Shown: positions 43,773 to 53,926, numbered from the stretch's first letter. The stretch: 64,000 nt of DNA from Rhizonema sp. PD37 (GCA_029379215.1 JAQYWO010000006.1:1-64000), one strand, 5' to 3'. A program made the numbers and translations. The notes: generated by a model not told the origin, from the letters alone.

Positions 43773-46676
43773 CTACTTTGTCTCCATCCAATTTTCACCT
43801 GCACGCACATCAACAACTAAAGGTACACTTAACGATACTGCACCTTCCATTGCGGACTTGATTTGCGGTTGTAATTCTTCCCATTCATGTGGGGGAATTT
43901 CAAATACCAATTCATCATGAACTTGTAACAACATGTGGGCTTGGTAATTCTGCAAAACCTCACGTAGTTTTACCATGGCAATTTTGATAATATCAGCACT
44001 GGAACCTTGAATTGGTGCATTGGCAGCAGCACGAAGTAACCCAGCATCGTAAACACCTAAATTCTTAAGTTTGCTGACGTCGATAGATTCTGGTTTGTTA
44101 CCTTTAAAAGCACGTAAGCTATTGCTGGTAAAATCAAAATATCGACGACGTCCAAGAATCGTTTCAACATAACCTTGGGAGATGGCTTGTTTCTTCACCC
44201 CTGCCAAATATGTAAAAACTTGAGAATAACGTTCATTAAATCGCTGAATAAACTCGTGAGCGCTAACTTTGTCTATCCCAGTGGAACGTGAAAATCTCAG
44301 AGAACCCATCCCATAAATCACGCCAAAGTTGATAGTTTTTGCTAATCGCCGTTCGTCTGATGTTACATCTTCTTTCTCAAAAATCAGCCTTGCTGTAACA
44401 GTGTGAATATCCTCATTTTGCCGATACGCTTCAACCAAAATTGGCTCTTGACTCAGGTGAGCTAAAATCCGCAACTCAATTTGCGAGTAATCAGCAGCTA
44501 CTAATAGCCAACCCGGTTCTGGTAAAAACGCTTTCCTAATTTTGCGACTAAAAGCAGTACGAATGGGGATATTTTGTAAGTTCGGATTGGAAGAAGATAA
44601 CCTGCCAGTTGATGTTGCCGCTTGATTAAAATCGGTATGGACATGGTGAGTGTCTTTCCGAACTAATTTTGGTAATGCATCGACATAAGTTGATTTCAGT
44701 TTAGACAGGGTACGATACTCAAGTATGGCATCAACAATACCGATTTCATCCACTTCTTGCAGCCTTTCTAATGTTGCGGCATCTGTAGAATAACCTGTTT
44801 GGATTTTCCGAGAATACTTAGTGCTTAACCCTAACTTTTCAAATAATATCTGGCTCAACTGTTTGGGAGATCCCAAGTTGAATTTTTCTTCAGCAAGCTC
44901 GTAGACTTGCTGCTCAAACTTGGCTAAATCTATTTCTAACTGTTGGGAAATTTCTTTTAAGTAAGCCGTATCTATCCGAATTCCCCGGTATTCCATTTCC
45001 GCTAACACTGGTTCCAAAGGCTGTTCCACTTCTACAAGAAGTTTATCCAAAGCGGGAATTTTTTCCAGTTGCTCGCGTAGTTTTGAGACAAGTTGAAATG
45101 TGACATGCACATCCATTCCGCAGTAATCTGCTACGCTGGAAATATCTACATCAGCTATAGTTTTGCCATTGGGAACTAAGTCAGTATAACTTTTCGCGGT
45201 CAAACCCAAGTATCGCCGAGCTAAGTCACCTAAATTATGAATTCCATCTGGATTTAAAACGTAACTTGCTAGCATGGAGTCAAATACAACTCCTGCCATG
45301 GTGATTCCTTGACACCGTAGAACTAAGCGGTCAAACTTAGCATTCTGTAAAGCCTTAGGATAGTCAGTACTTTCTAAAATTGGACGCAGTGCTTCCAAGG
45401 CAAAGTCCAAACTCAAATTCTTCCCATCTTTATGCCCGAGAGGAATATAAGCAACTTCATCTGGTTGGCTTCCCCAACAGCAGCCAATTCCCACTAAAGT
45501 TGCATCCTTTGGTTCTAAATCACTCGTTTCTGTGTCCCAAGCTACAGGTGTTTCCGTGCTGGTAAATTGTTGGAGATGCTTTACCAATTCAATGAGTTTG
45601 GCTTCTGTATCAACGATCTGTGGTGTAATCACAGAAACAGGTTGCTGTTTTTCTGCATCAGTATCATCAGCACTGAAAAACCACAAATCACTATCTTCGT
45701 TTGTCGGGGGTGAGGTGTCATTTGTTTCCTCAACTGTACTACCACCAAACTGTTGTTGAAGTTCGTTAATTTTATCGAGGAAAGACTTGAATTCTAAATT
45801 TTCTAAAATAGGAATGAGGTGATCTGTGTCAAAGCCTTTTAAAATACAGTCTTCTAAATCAACTTCTAGGGGAACATCAAGAACAATACTCGCCAAATAG
45901 CGAGATTTTTCAGCGTCTTCTTTCCCTGCTTCTAATTTTTTCTGAACTGCGCCTTTGATTTCGCTCAAAGAGGAGTAAATCTTATCAAGGGAATCGTAGG
46001 CATTCAGCAACTGTACGGCTGTTTTTTCCCCAATTCCCCTCACGCCCGGAATATTATCTGATTTGTCGCCGCAAAGGGCTTTATAATCTACGACTTGGGA
46101 GGGGAAAACGCCTAGTTTTTGTTTGACTTGTTCTGGACCAAATTCAGTTATACTATTTGTGGCGCGCTTCAGTGCATCTGGACTAAAGTACAAAACGCTA
46201 ATTTCTTTTTCAGTATCGATCAGTTGGAACAAATCGCGATCGCCTGTCAGGACTTTGACTTTATAATTAGCAGCCGTCGCTTTTTGTGCTAAGGTTCCCA
46301 AGACATCATCTGCTTCGTAACGTGGAGCAGAGACAATTTTCAGATTAAACGCATCAAGCATCTCTTGAAGATTTTTCAAGTCGGGAATGAAATCTTCTGG
46401 TGTTCCCGGACGATCTGCTTTATAAGTATCGTCTGCTTCATGGCGGAAAGTTGGTAAGCCCAAATCAAAAGCGATCACCATTGCTTGAGGCTTTTCGGTT
46501 GTCATCACCTCTAGCAGAGACTTGAGGAAGCCAAAACAAACACTCGTAGGAATCCCAGTTTTTGTCCGCAATCCACCAGTACGACCGACGAAAGCAAAGT
46601 ACGAACGAAAGGCTAGGGAGTGTCCATCTACTAAAATGAACGTGGGGAGTGTTTTTGTTAATGAATCGGAAGCCAA
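43773..46676 (-). CDS. polA: DNA polymerase I
   Basis: 967 residues. The 5-prime nuclease is at ~1-290 (ILVDGHSLAFRSYFAF, RYEADDVLGTLA, LTGDRDLFQL, CGDKSDNIPGVRGIGEKTAV). An acidic linker follows. The 3-5 exonuclease is at ~360-545 with the proofreading residues in VAWDTETSDL (~378-380). The family-A polymerase is at ~560-967 (RLSSSNPNLQNIPIRT, VAADYSQIELRILAHLS, RRLAKTINFGVIYGMGS, LLQVHDELVFE). It performs Okazaki-fragment processing and repair synthesis. All catalytic motifs appear intact. Transcribed alone, leftward. Confidence 0.96.
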   Translation of the reverse strand: MASDSLTKTLPTFILVDGHSLAFRSYFAFVGRTGGLRTKTGIPTSVCFGFLKSLLEVMTTEKPQAMVIAFDLGLPTFRHEADDTYKADRPGTPEDFIPDLKNLQEMLDAFNLKIVSAPRYEADDVLGTLAQKATAANYKVKVLTGDRDLFQLIDTEKEISVLYFSPDALKRATNSITEFGPEQVKQKLGVFPSQVVDYKALCGDKSDNIPGVRGIGEKTAVQLLNAYDSLDKIYSSLSEIKGAVQKKLEAGKEDAEKSRYLASIVLDVPLEVDLEDCILKGFDTDHLIPILENLEFKSFLDKINELQQQFGGSTVEETNDTSPPTNEDSDLWFFSADDTDAEKQQPVSVITPQIVDTEAKLIELVKHLQQFTSTETPVAWDTETSDLEPKDATLVGIGCCWGSQPDEVAYIPLGHKDGKNLSLDFALEALRPILESTDYPKALQNAKFDRLVLRCQGITMAGVVFDSMLASYVLNPDGIHNLGDLARRYLGLTAKSYTDLVPNGKTIADVDISSVADYCGMDVHVTFQLVSKLREQLEKIPALDKLLVEVEQPLEPVLAEMEYRGIRIDTAYLKEISQQLEIDLAKFEQQVYELAEEKFNLGSPKQLSQILFEKLGLSTKYSRKIQTGYSTDAATLERLQEVDEIGIVDAILEYRTLSKLKSTYVDALPKLVRKDTHHVHTDFNQAATSTGRLSSSNPNLQNIPIRTAFSRKIRKAFLPEPGWLLVAADYSQIELRILAHLSQEPILVEAYRQNEDIHTVTARLIFEKEDVTSDERRLAKTINFGVIYGMGSLRFSRSTGIDKVSAHEFIQRFNERYSQVFTYLAGVKKQAISQGYVETILGRRRYFDFTSNSLRAFKGNKPESIDVSKLKNLGVYDAGLLRAAANAPIQGSSADIIKIAMVKLREVLQNYQAHMLLQVHDELVFEIPPHEWEELQPQIKSAMEGAVSLSVPLVVDVRAGENWMETK

Positions 46677-46736
46677 CTGTTTTAAAGGTTTTTTTAGGAT
46701 CTAGACTTATTTTAACGTAAGTTGCTGGTTGAACCA

Positions 46737-46767
46737 GATCCCCGACTTCTTTAAGAAGTCGGGGATC
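46737..46767. terminator. Perfect 15-bp hairpin, common cyanobacterial repeat
   Basis: gatccccgacttctt (46737-46751) and its complement (46753-46767) leave a one-base centre. It lies between the PEP-CTERM gene stop (46782) and the polA start, both on the minus strand, so it can terminate the former. The same sequence type recurs widely in cyanobacteria as an interspersed hairpin. Confidence 0.7.
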
Positions 46768-46781
46768 TTAAATTACTCAAA

Positions 46782-47648
46782 TTACAAATTAGAAATTCTT
46801 TCGTCTCCCTTCTTTTGACGACGTAGTTTCAGTAAACCAACTACACCTGCGCCGAATAGAGCGATCGCACTTGTCGGTTCTGGTACAGCAGCCACCTTAC
46901 CAAAGTCAACCGCAAAAACTACGTCATTGAAGTCGCGATCAGCTACTGCATCGAGGTTTCCGCCATCCGTCGAACCTTTTGGCCCAAATAAATCCTCAAA
47001 CCCAACTAAAAGGTATCGATCATTTAATGAATAAGCAACTATATGATCCAATTGATCTGGGTTCTGAGCTGCATTTGTGCCGTAAATGTTTTTTAATCCG
47101 GTTGTTGGGTTAGTTGCACCCGGATCGTTTGGTTGAGCGCCATTTGCTCTCAACAAGAAGTTGAGTTGTGTGCCACTGGCTATTTTACCCAAATTGACAT
47201 AATCACCAACATTTAAACTCCCATTATTAATCGGCTTGTCACAATTATTATTGTTTCCGGTTTTACAGGAAGCGTCTGTAAAAACATAGCCGTTTTGGTA
47301 ATTGGAACCCTTGGTTGCTTCGTAAGCTAGCTGATCGTGATAATCGGCTCCTCCGTCAACCAACCAGACGCGCACATCGTGATCATCTTTAAGTACGAGC
47401 TTACTAGGATCTAGTTTCGTTACGTTACCTTCTGGAATAGATATTCCTTCTTTTTGCACGTAACTCTGAAAAGCCGGAATCAATGATTGAAAACCTGATG
47501 TGTCTGTCGATCTGTTTTGAACTGGATTTACTGTTAAATTTTGCCACTCATTTGAATTTTCTAGTGAGACTGCATTGGCAGAAGATATTACTGAGAATGA
47601 TCCACTTAAAGCCGTAACTATAGCAATCAGTTTTGTAAACCTTTTCAT
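46782..47648 (-). CDS. PEP-CTERM protein with DUF4114 domain
   Basis: A 288-residue secreted protein. Signal peptide to ~26 (VISSANA-VS). A DUF4114 region lies towards the C-terminus (LLVGFEDLFGPKGSTDGG, then DRDFNDVVFAVDFG). The sorting tail is VPEPTSAIALFGAGVVGLLK followed by LRRQKK. PEP-CTERM tails direct proteins to an exosortase-linked surface pathway. A cysteine pair (C133, C140 area) is in CKTGNNNNC. The promoter region is the large spacer to the right. Function unknown; possibly an extracellular-matrix component. Confidence 0.85.
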   Translation of the reverse strand: MKRFTKLIAIVTALSGSFSVISSANAVSLENSNEWQNLTVNPVQNRSTDTSGFQSLIPAFQSYVQKEGISIPEGNVTKLDPSKLVLKDDHDVRVWLVDGGADYHDQLAYEATKGSNYQNGYVFTDASCKTGNNNNCDKPINNGSLNVGDYVNLGKIASGTQLNFLLRANGAQPNDPGATNPTTGLKNIYGTNAAQNPDQLDHIVAYSLNDRYLLVGFEDLFGPKGSTDGGNLDAVADRDFNDVVFAVDFGKVAAVPEPTSAIALFGAGVVGLLKLRRQKKGDERISNL

Positions 47649-48360
47649 ATCAACCCTGGAATTTTTACCGTAAATTTATGGAATTACTGATTTCATTAGA
47701 CTTCTTACTAAAGTAGGTAGTAGCTCCGAGTGAAATCGGAAGATATAAAATCATAATATCAAGCAAGAAGTCTAATGCTATCTTTTACAAATGATTTAGG
47801 ATTAATATACATACTTTCTACGGACTACCTTCATCCCCCCTAAGAGAGTAAAAGTTACTTTTGTCAGAAATCTTACTGAATTAGTCACTTGTTTGGAAAC
47901 AAATGTTCCTTCTTATGATATACATTTAGTAACTTAAGATTTGGCTTAGTGTCTATATTTACAAATACTCTTGATAAACTCTTTATATTGCAGGCTTTCA
48001 TATACCTAAAGGGATATTTATAAATGAGGAGAAGCCTTGTTTAACATTCATTTTGAGTATTTTCTTGGAGTTAGCAGTCGTATAATCATACATAAGTAGA
48101 TATGCGTAATTATCTACAAATATATTGACCGTCATTTGTGAATTGTCATTTGTGCCTGACAATTCACAAATGACAAAGAGTGACTACTAAGAGGTTGTAT
48201 GAGAAAGGTCTACTTGAGCCTTAAGTGATACTAAGATTGCAGCTCAAGTGTGAGTCCAATCCTTAAAGTGGTTCTTCCTGTGTGGGGAAGGAGGCAACCC
48301 AAAGGGCAAAGGGCTGAGTGTTTACTTACCGAAAGAGTGAAATAGTTTTAAGGAATATTA
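47649..48360. other. ~710-base spacer, no gene found
   Basis: Between the divergent PEP-CTERM (minus) and HAD (plus) genes. It contains a 17-bp perfect inverted repeat at 48131-48147/48158-48174 (gtcatttgtgaattgtc arm), related to the gtcat repeats at 55330-55460. Near 48280-48320 (ggggaaggaggcaacccaaagggc) is a hairpin-capable purine-rich block. No conserved frame or tRNA is visible. Confidence 0.5.
48131..48174. repeat. 17-bp perfect inverted repeat
   Basis: Arms 48131-48147 and 48158-48174, 10-base loop. Built from the gtcatttg motif that also forms tandem repeats at 55330-55460. Confidence 0.85.
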
Positions 48361-49182
48361 ATGTTTGACATTAAACTGCTAGTAGTTGATATAGATGGTA
48401 CAATTTCAGGTCGTTCCAACAGTATTAGCAAACCTGTATTGCAGGCAATTGTGGCGGCGCAAGCACGGGGTATAGAGGTGGCGATCGCCACCGGTCGTAT
48501 GTATCGCTCAGCGTTGCGCTTCCACCAGGAAATTAGCTCTAGCCTGCCACTAGTAGCATATCAAGGAGCTTGGATTCAAAGCCCTATTACTCCTCACATT
48601 CATCGCCATTTGCCTGTTTCTAGAGAAATGGCATACAAGCTGTTGGATTATTTTGAACAACCCGAACTGCGATCGCTCTTATCTGTCCACTTTTATATCA
48701 ACGATCAACTCTACGTTCGAGAGTTCACACGAGAAACAGAAATTTATGCACAACGTTCTGGTATCATCCCGATTGCTGTAGGTGACTTACGTTCCTGTTT
48801 AAAGGATGAACCCACAAAAGTTCTCGCTTTGTGCGACGACACAGATGTTATTGATCAGTTGCTAGGGAATTTGCGCTGCCAATACACTCCCGCAGAACTA
48901 TATCTCACCACGTCTGTTGCCACCTTCTTTGAAGCGACTAATCCCTTAGCAAATAAAGGAATTGGAGTGCGTTACCTAGCTGAAGAACTGCTGGGACTGC
49001 AATCTACTAATGTGATGACAATTGGTGATAACTTTAATGATGTAGAAATGCTCGAATATGCTGGCATCGGTGTAGCTATGGGTAACGCGCCAACTCAAGT
49101 CCAAGCGATCGCTCAATGGGTAGCTCCTAACGTAGAGCAAGACGGAGCCGCAGTCGCAATTGAAAAATTTCTGCTATCTTAA
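48361..49182 (+). CDS. Cof-type HAD-IIB phosphatase
   Basis: A 273-residue HAD hydrolase with motif I LLVVDIDGTISG (D10, D12), motif II region IATGRMY, and motifs III/IV KGIGVRYL...TIGDNFNDVEMLEYAGIG. The C2-type cap lies between ~85 and 190. These enzymes dephosphorylate small phosphorylated sugars or cofactors; the substrate is unknown. An aaggaa RBS precedes ATG 48361. A terminator follows at 49241. Confidence 0.9.
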   Translation: MFDIKLLVVDIDGTISGRSNSISKPVLQAIVAAQARGIEVAIATGRMYRSALRFHQEISSSLPLVAYQGAWIQSPITPHIHRHLPVSREMAYKLLDYFEQPELRSLLSVHFYINDQLYVREFTRETEIYAQRSGIIPIAVGDLRSCLKDEPTKVLALCDDTDVIDQLLGNLRCQYTPAELYLTTSVATFFEATNPLANKGIGVRYLAEELLGLQSTNVMTIGDNFNDVEMLEYAGIGVAMGNAPTQVQAIAQWVAPNVEQDGAAVAIEKFLLS

Positions 49183-49514
49183 AAATTTACTACTGTGTTT
49201 TACAAGACTCAGTAACTTAGAATATTCATAAAAATCAGAAAGGATACCGACGACTGGCCGTGTTTCGTCTCGGTATCCTTGCTGGTTCGCTCCTCACACA
49301 CCTGCTAATGTACCCGAACAGCTTCAACTAGTCAATAGCCAATTCAGAAGTTTATATTAAGAATTAAGAAGCTTTATCTTGTATTCAGTATTTATAAATA
49401 CCTGTGTAAGCCCAAACCACTTGCTTATTCGTGAGATCTCTCATATTTTGCCTAAAAATCATACATTGTATGATTTTTTACAGACGCATTCTTAAAGTTC
49501 TCCCAACTCCCCAT
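49183..49514. other. Intergenic between HAD and DALR genes
   Basis: It contains the HAD terminator at 49241-49279 (aggataccga/tcggtatcct, 10 bp) and a smaller repeat atcatacattgtatgat near 49459-49475 (palindromic). No gene. Confidence 0.5.
49241..49282 (+). terminator. Terminator after the HAD gene
   Basis: A perfect 10-bp stem, arms 49241-49250 and 49270-49279, loop 19 bases. It could serve both converging genes. Confidence 0.6.
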
Positions 49515-50420
49515 TCACAACTCCTGAAGAGCAAAAATACCCAATTTGTCTTCCAGCAAAAATCTTAATACAGATTGAGTCGCCAAGACCAATCCCAATC
49601 TGGCTTGAGCTAGTTCAGGGTTCGTCGTTTTTACATCACCCCAAATACGACACTCAGACCAAAAGTTTTGAAAAGCTTCACTTAGGTTCAAAGCTGCTTT
49701 TTCCCATTTACGTTCATCTCTCGAATCAGAATACTCCAAGTCTACGACTTGTATTAACTCAGCGATTAAGCGACGCGAAGCTGGGTGATGATCGCGCATT
49801 TGATCACAGTTAAGCCAAGGAATTTGGTTGCATCCGGTTGTTGTCCAAAAGGCAGTACCAGGTTCTGGTTGACTGAGTTTAATCAATCTCTCTTGACATG
49901 CCAGCCGCAACAGCGTGCAGCAACGAGCATGGGCGTATTGAGCAGTAAATTGGGAGTTCGCCTGAGGGATAGCTCCAGATAAGGGGTTAGGGGAGGCATG
50001 CCTTGAAGATTCCCATTCTCCTACTTCTTTAAAGACAAGATTTTGTAACCAAGTTGCTAATAACTGGTCACTTAACTCCAAATGAATCCAACCTGGAGAA
50101 ACGATTTGAATATTGAAATATTTGATACATTTTGCAGATAAATGAGAGACAATGGCATTGGCAACATGTATTGAGGGGCGATTCTGAGATTTTGATAGCT
50201 GTAAGGCTACACCTGAAATATATAAAACTCGATTATTATCTCTGCCTTTATATAGAGGAATATTTTCCTTTGATATGCCTTCAATGTGATTCGTTCGGAA
50301 ATATATACTTATTGCTATCCATAAATGACTGAAAACTAACTGCTTAATTGCTGTATTTTTAGATATAGGTAGTTGTTGATACACATTTCCTCGAGAGAAA
50401 AAACTAATACCCCAGATCAT
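49515..50420 (-). CDS. Stand-alone DALR anticodon-binding-domain protein
   Basis: A 301-residue protein. The C-terminal ~110 residues (YAHARCCTLLRLACQERLIK, AELIQVVDLEYSDSRDERKW, FQNFWSECRIWGDVKTTNPE, ARLGLVLATQSVLRFLLEDK) match the DALR domain of arginyl-tRNA synthetase. The N-terminal half (LQLSKSQNRPSIHVANAIVS) recalls the synthetase additional domain, but there is no HIGH/KMSK catalytic core. It therefore cannot charge tRNA alone; a tRNA-binding or regulatory role is inferred. Such paralogues occur in cyanobacteria. The start at 50420 has weak signals. Confidence 0.75.
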   Translation of the reverse strand: MIWGISFFSRGNVYQQLPISKNTAIKQLVFSHLWIAISIYFRTNHIEGISKENIPLYKGRDNNRVLYISGVALQLSKSQNRPSIHVANAIVSHLSAKCIKYFNIQIVSPGWIHLELSDQLLATWLQNLVFKEVGEWESSRHASPNPLSGAIPQANSQFTAQYAHARCCTLLRLACQERLIKLSQPEPGTAFWTTTGCNQIPWLNCDQMRDHHPASRRLIAELIQVVDLEYSDSRDERKWEKAALNLSEAFQNFWSECRIWGDVKTTNPELAQARLGLVLATQSVLRFLLEDKLGIFALQEL

Positions 50421-50678
50421 TGAGATTCTGTCATCTGTCTTCGGAAATAAATTATTCTATACAGAGGAAAAATGAGAATTATGCAAATTTTTTTTGAAAC
50501 AAAGTAAATTTTACTACCATCATTGTACAGTAAGAGTATAACAAAAGAGTAGGAGTTCTTCTTTCTACCTTTTTGATGGCTGGCACTGTAAGGTGTTAAG
50601 CCTGAGTTGCCAACACAAAGACACTCCTTGCACCTTTTTACGCCGTCTTTGTCTTCAGCCAAACGCTTTTTGTTACCT

Positions 50679-51395
50679 ATGCAATCTCCATCCTCCTTTT
50701 CTGAGGCTTCACGTCCTTTTCTAACTTGGCAACGGATTCTTGATTGGGCTCAAGAACACTACCGTTGCCGCACCTTTAGCAAAGATGAACGCATTCCAGC
50801 TAGACCTGGATTGCTGTACTTGGTGCAAAGGGGTGCGATCCGTATGGTAGGAACCGCTCAAGTTAGTGCTACAGCCAGTCAGTTGACATCTCGACGCATA
50901 AATAGAACCCCAGAAGAAGCCTTCTTAGGGTTCGTTGGTGCAGGACAGCCGTTTGAAATTGTTGCCCAATCACCATTCACACTTCAGGCTTACGCCCATG
51001 TTGATCAAACAGCAGTGTTGTGGATGTACTGGCACGATTTAGATAACTGGCCCCACTTCCGTCGCGAAGTTATGGATGCCTTTAGATATCAGCACCAGCG
51101 CAAGCTGTTATGGCTGAGTGCTTTAGGACAACGGCGCACAATTGACCGACTCTTAGGATTCCTAACATTATTAATAGAGGAATATGGAGAGCCGTCAATG
51201 AGCGATACTGACCCAGATGTTATTCGTGGCTATTGTCTACCCTTCCCTCTTACTCATGCCCAAATTGGCAGTGCGATCGGTTCGACTCGTGTCACCGTCA
51301 CCCGCTTAATGGGTAAATTGCGTCAACGCGGTTTAATCTTGACTCAGGGGGATAATCTTATTTGCTTACCAGCAGAATCGATTAATAGAGGCTAA
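50679..51395 (+). CDS. Crp/Fnr-family transcription regulator
   Basis: About 238 residues from ATG 50679; the frame is open from a TTG at 50607, but MQSPSSFSEASRPFLTWQ fits cyanobacterial homologues. The N-terminal cyclic-nucleotide-binding-like fold (~25-130) lacks an obvious cAMP phosphate-binding cassette. The C-terminal winged HTH is clear: LPFPLTHAQIGSAIGSTRVT then VTRLMGKLRQRGLI. It resembles NtcA-family architecture but is not NtcA. Targets are unknown; it faces convergently the dead PstS-like gene. Confidence 0.85.
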   Translation: MQSPSSFSEASRPFLTWQRILDWAQEHYRCRTFSKDERIPARPGLLYLVQRGAIRMVGTAQVSATASQLTSRRINRTPEEAFLGFVGAGQPFEIVAQSPFTLQAYAHVDQTAVLWMYWHDLDNWPHFRREVMDAFRYQHQRKLLWLSALGQRRTIDRLLGFLTLLIEEYGEPSMSDTDPDVIRGYCLPFPLTHAQIGSAIGSTRVTVTRLMGKLRQRGLILTQGDNLICLPAESINRG

Positions 51396-51417
51396 ACTTT
51401 AGCACCAATCGCAGGTG

Positions 51418-52454
51418 TCAGCGAATTTTGACAAACCCAGCCTGGGAAATCAGTTCCTGTCCCTGCTCGGTCTGGAGTAAATTGGCATAAGCCGTGCCTG
51501 CAAGTTGTTCGCTTTGACCATTCTGTTTGACCACCACAAACAGATTGCGAGTAATTGGGTACTTTCCTGATTGAAAAGCTTCTATGTTCAATTTGTTTCT
51601 TTTATTACCAGAACATTCAGAGGGGAGGACAAATGGTTCTTGGTAAGGGGCGATAGACTGTCCTTGCGTCCGCCCCAAAGGCACGGGCTTGATTGAACAT
51701 TGAGGAATAACCAAAGCAGCAGAAGCGTAATAGATGCCTCCAGGACTATCAGCCACTTTCTGTAGTGCTTGGGTGGTTGTGGAAACAAATTCCACTCTTG
51801 GCCCAAAAGCTTGACCACCCAAGATGTCTTGGACAAACAGTTCTACAGTACCGCCATTACTTATGCGGCGAGAAAAAGCCTTAATAGGGATCGTTGGGCC
51901 ACCAATTTGGTTCAAATTTGTTGTATTGCCAGTGTAAATCGACTGTAACTGCTTCAATAGTCAATTCTGATACATTCAGGTTCGGGTTAACTGCAACTGC
52001 CAAACCATCAATTGAATCCGTGAATTTGTTTGAGAGTGAATCCGTGTTGCTGGGCACGGCTTAATTCTTGGTCAACAACTGGTCTTGAGGATTGGGCAAA
52101 CGTTAGTTGACCATCGATTAACAACTGTATTCCACTACCGGAACCAGAAGCGCTACTTAATGGTTCAACGTAGTGTAGCCGAAACTCAGGTCGCGCGGCT
52201 TGGATGATTGGGTCAGCTGTTAGTCGAATTGGTGCCCAAGAAGTACTGCCGCCATAATTGAATAATCCTGTGGGGATATTTGGCACAGAGGCAAAAACTT
52301 TGCCTCTGGGTTCTCCATCGGAATTAATCAGATGTGAGAGAGAATCGACCGAAGACTTTTTTGTGAACCACCAAAAGCCGCCAGCTATCAATCCAACTGT
52401 TATTAATAGAGATAAAACAAGAATTGGAATTTCATTTTTTGGCGACATATTCAA
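51418..52454 (-). pseudogene. PstS-like membrane-anchored binding protein, frameshifted
   Basis: Two frames make one gene. The N-terminal part (52454-52008) has a membrane anchor (IPILVLSLLITVGLIAGGFW) and PstS-type FNYGGSTSWAPIRLTADPII and SGSGSGIQLLI. The C-terminal part (51957-51418) reads QSIYTGNTTNLNQIGGPTIP, IKAFSRRISNGGTVELFVQD and FQSGKYPITRNLFVVVKQNG. Between them the expected VAIDGLAVAVNPNLNVSELT is present but shifted, so at least two indels (about 52010 and 51960) inactivate it. The intact neighbour at 52512 is about 50% similar by eye and gives the reference reading. Confidence 0.85.
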
Positions 52455-52511
52455 AATTTGTTAATTGTTAGTAGTTAGTTAAATTCCCCACTAACTACTA
52501 TCCAAAACCTA

Positions 52512-53543
52512 TTAGCGGAGTTGAACAAATCCAGCTTTAGAAATTAACTGTTGACCTTCAGATGTCAGCAACAATTTTGCATAAGCTTCTCCTGCTTGCT
52601 GGTCGCTTTGACCATCTTGTTTAACAATTACAAATAACCGCCGTGTAATGGGATATTCACCATTTTGAAAAGCGGTAGCATTTAATTGGTTAATCTGAGC
52701 TGGACATTGTCTGAGTGAAACGAAAGGCTTTTGGTATGGTGGAACCAGTTGATCTGGTTTCCTTCCCAATGGTAATGGCTTAACTGTGCATTGTCCAACG
52801 ACTTCGGGAGATGAAGCGTAGTAAAGACCACCCATATTTCTGGCGACTTCTCTCAAAGCTTGTGTTGTGGTAGAGATGAATTGAACGTCGCTACCAAACT
52901 TTTCCTTTTCTAAAACATTCTGTGCAAAAAATTCGACAGTTCCGCCTTCTTCTTGACGGCGAGAATAAGGTATGGTTGGTATATTTGGACCACCAACCTG
53001 CTGCCAGTTAGTTATTTTGCCAGTATAGATGTCTTTAAGTTGGGATACAGTTAAACCTGGAATATTAAGATTAGGATTAACTGCGATCGCAATGCCGTCA
53101 ATAGCTACAGGAATTTCTTTTAAGGTAAAGCCTTGCTGTTGCGCTTGCTGGTATTCGCTCTTGTCAAGTGAACGAGAAGACTGAGAAAAGGCAAGTTGGT
53201 TACTCAACAGCATCTTGATTCCACTACCAGAACCAGGAGCTCCAGTAGTAGGATCGGTATAGCGTAAACGAAATTGAGGCTGGGTAGTTTGAATTACTGA
53301 GTCAGTGACTTTTCGGATTGGTGCCCAAGTCGTGCTACCTCCATAGCTAAACAATCCAGAGGGAACGTTTGTGACAGAAGCCAAATCACCACTCGACTGT
53401 CCTGATGATTGTGATTTATAGTTGTTAAAAGGAGATATTTTGAGACCAGAACTTTTAGTCAACCACCAAAATATAGCTCCTGCCAGCCCTAGTGTGATCA
53501 CCAAGGCTAGGATCAAAACTGCTGTCTCATTTTTTTGCGACAT
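52512..53543 (-). CDS. PstS-like membrane-anchored phosphate-type binding protein
   Basis: A 343-residue protein. Residues ~8-30 (VLILALVITLGLAGAIFWWL) form an uncleaved-looking anchor rather than a signal peptide with a cleavage site. The PBP-like phosphate-binding fold follows: GLFSYGGSTTWAPIRKVTDS, GAPGSGSGIKMLLSNQLAFS, DGIAIAVNPNLNIPGLTVSQ, LKDIYTGKITNWQQVGGPNI, PYSRRQEEGGTVEFFAQ. Serine/threonine and SGSG positions typical of anion binding are kept. No pstC, pstA or pstB is nearby, so transport is unlikely. A sensing role with the kinase 380 bases upstream is inferred. Confidence 0.88.
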   Translation of the reverse strand: MSQKNETAVLILALVITLGLAGAIFWWLTKSSGLKISPFNNYKSQSSGQSSGDLASVTNVPSGLFSYGGSTTWAPIRKVTDSVIQTTQPQFRLRYTDPTTGAPGSGSGIKMLLSNQLAFSQSSRSLDKSEYQQAQQQGFTLKEIPVAIDGIAIAVNPNLNIPGLTVSQLKDIYTGKITNWQQVGGPNIPTIPYSRRQEEGGTVEFFAQNVLEKEKFGSDVQFISTTTQALREVARNMGGLYYASSPEVVGQCTVKPLPLGRKPDQLVPPYQKPFVSLRQCPAQINQLNATAFQNGEYPITRRLFVIVKQDGQSDQQAGEAYAKLLLTSEGQQLISKAGFVQLR

Positions 53544-53647
53544 AGCTATTGTTAAGTTTTTATAGCAAATATGGCGATTCTTACTTGCATTTAATATAGC
53601 TCTTGTGGGTTGTGCATTTTACCCTCAAATATCAGCAACGGTAACGA

Positions 53648-53865
53648 TTAAAGAATTATCTGATGAGTGACAAATCCAGTCTTTTCAATCAGTTCTTGCC
53701 CCTAAGGTGTCAGCAGCCAATTTGCGCTGATATTCCCCAGCTTGCTGAGGAAGCTGTGGAATATTTTTCACAATTACAAATAAATTACGGGTGATGGGGT
53801 AGTCACCACGACGGAAAGCCTGAGCATTTAATTGGTTGCGCTGATGAGGACATTCATAATGGCTA
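53648..53865 (-). pseudogene. Third PstS-like copy, C-terminal remnant
   Basis: From ~53865 the translation gives CPHQRNQLNAQAFRRGDYPI, then TRNLFVIVKNIPQLPQQAGE. After a frame change it gives LTP-stop-GQELIEKTGFVTHQ, ending TAA 53648. This matches the last ~70 residues of the two neighbouring PstS-like genes. The N-terminal 250 residues are gone and a stop is present. Confidence 0.8.
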
Positions 53866-53926
53866 AGACAAGCTTAAGCGATTTATTATTCTTAGACATA
53901 AAGAGCTGTCAGCACCAAGAAAAGCC

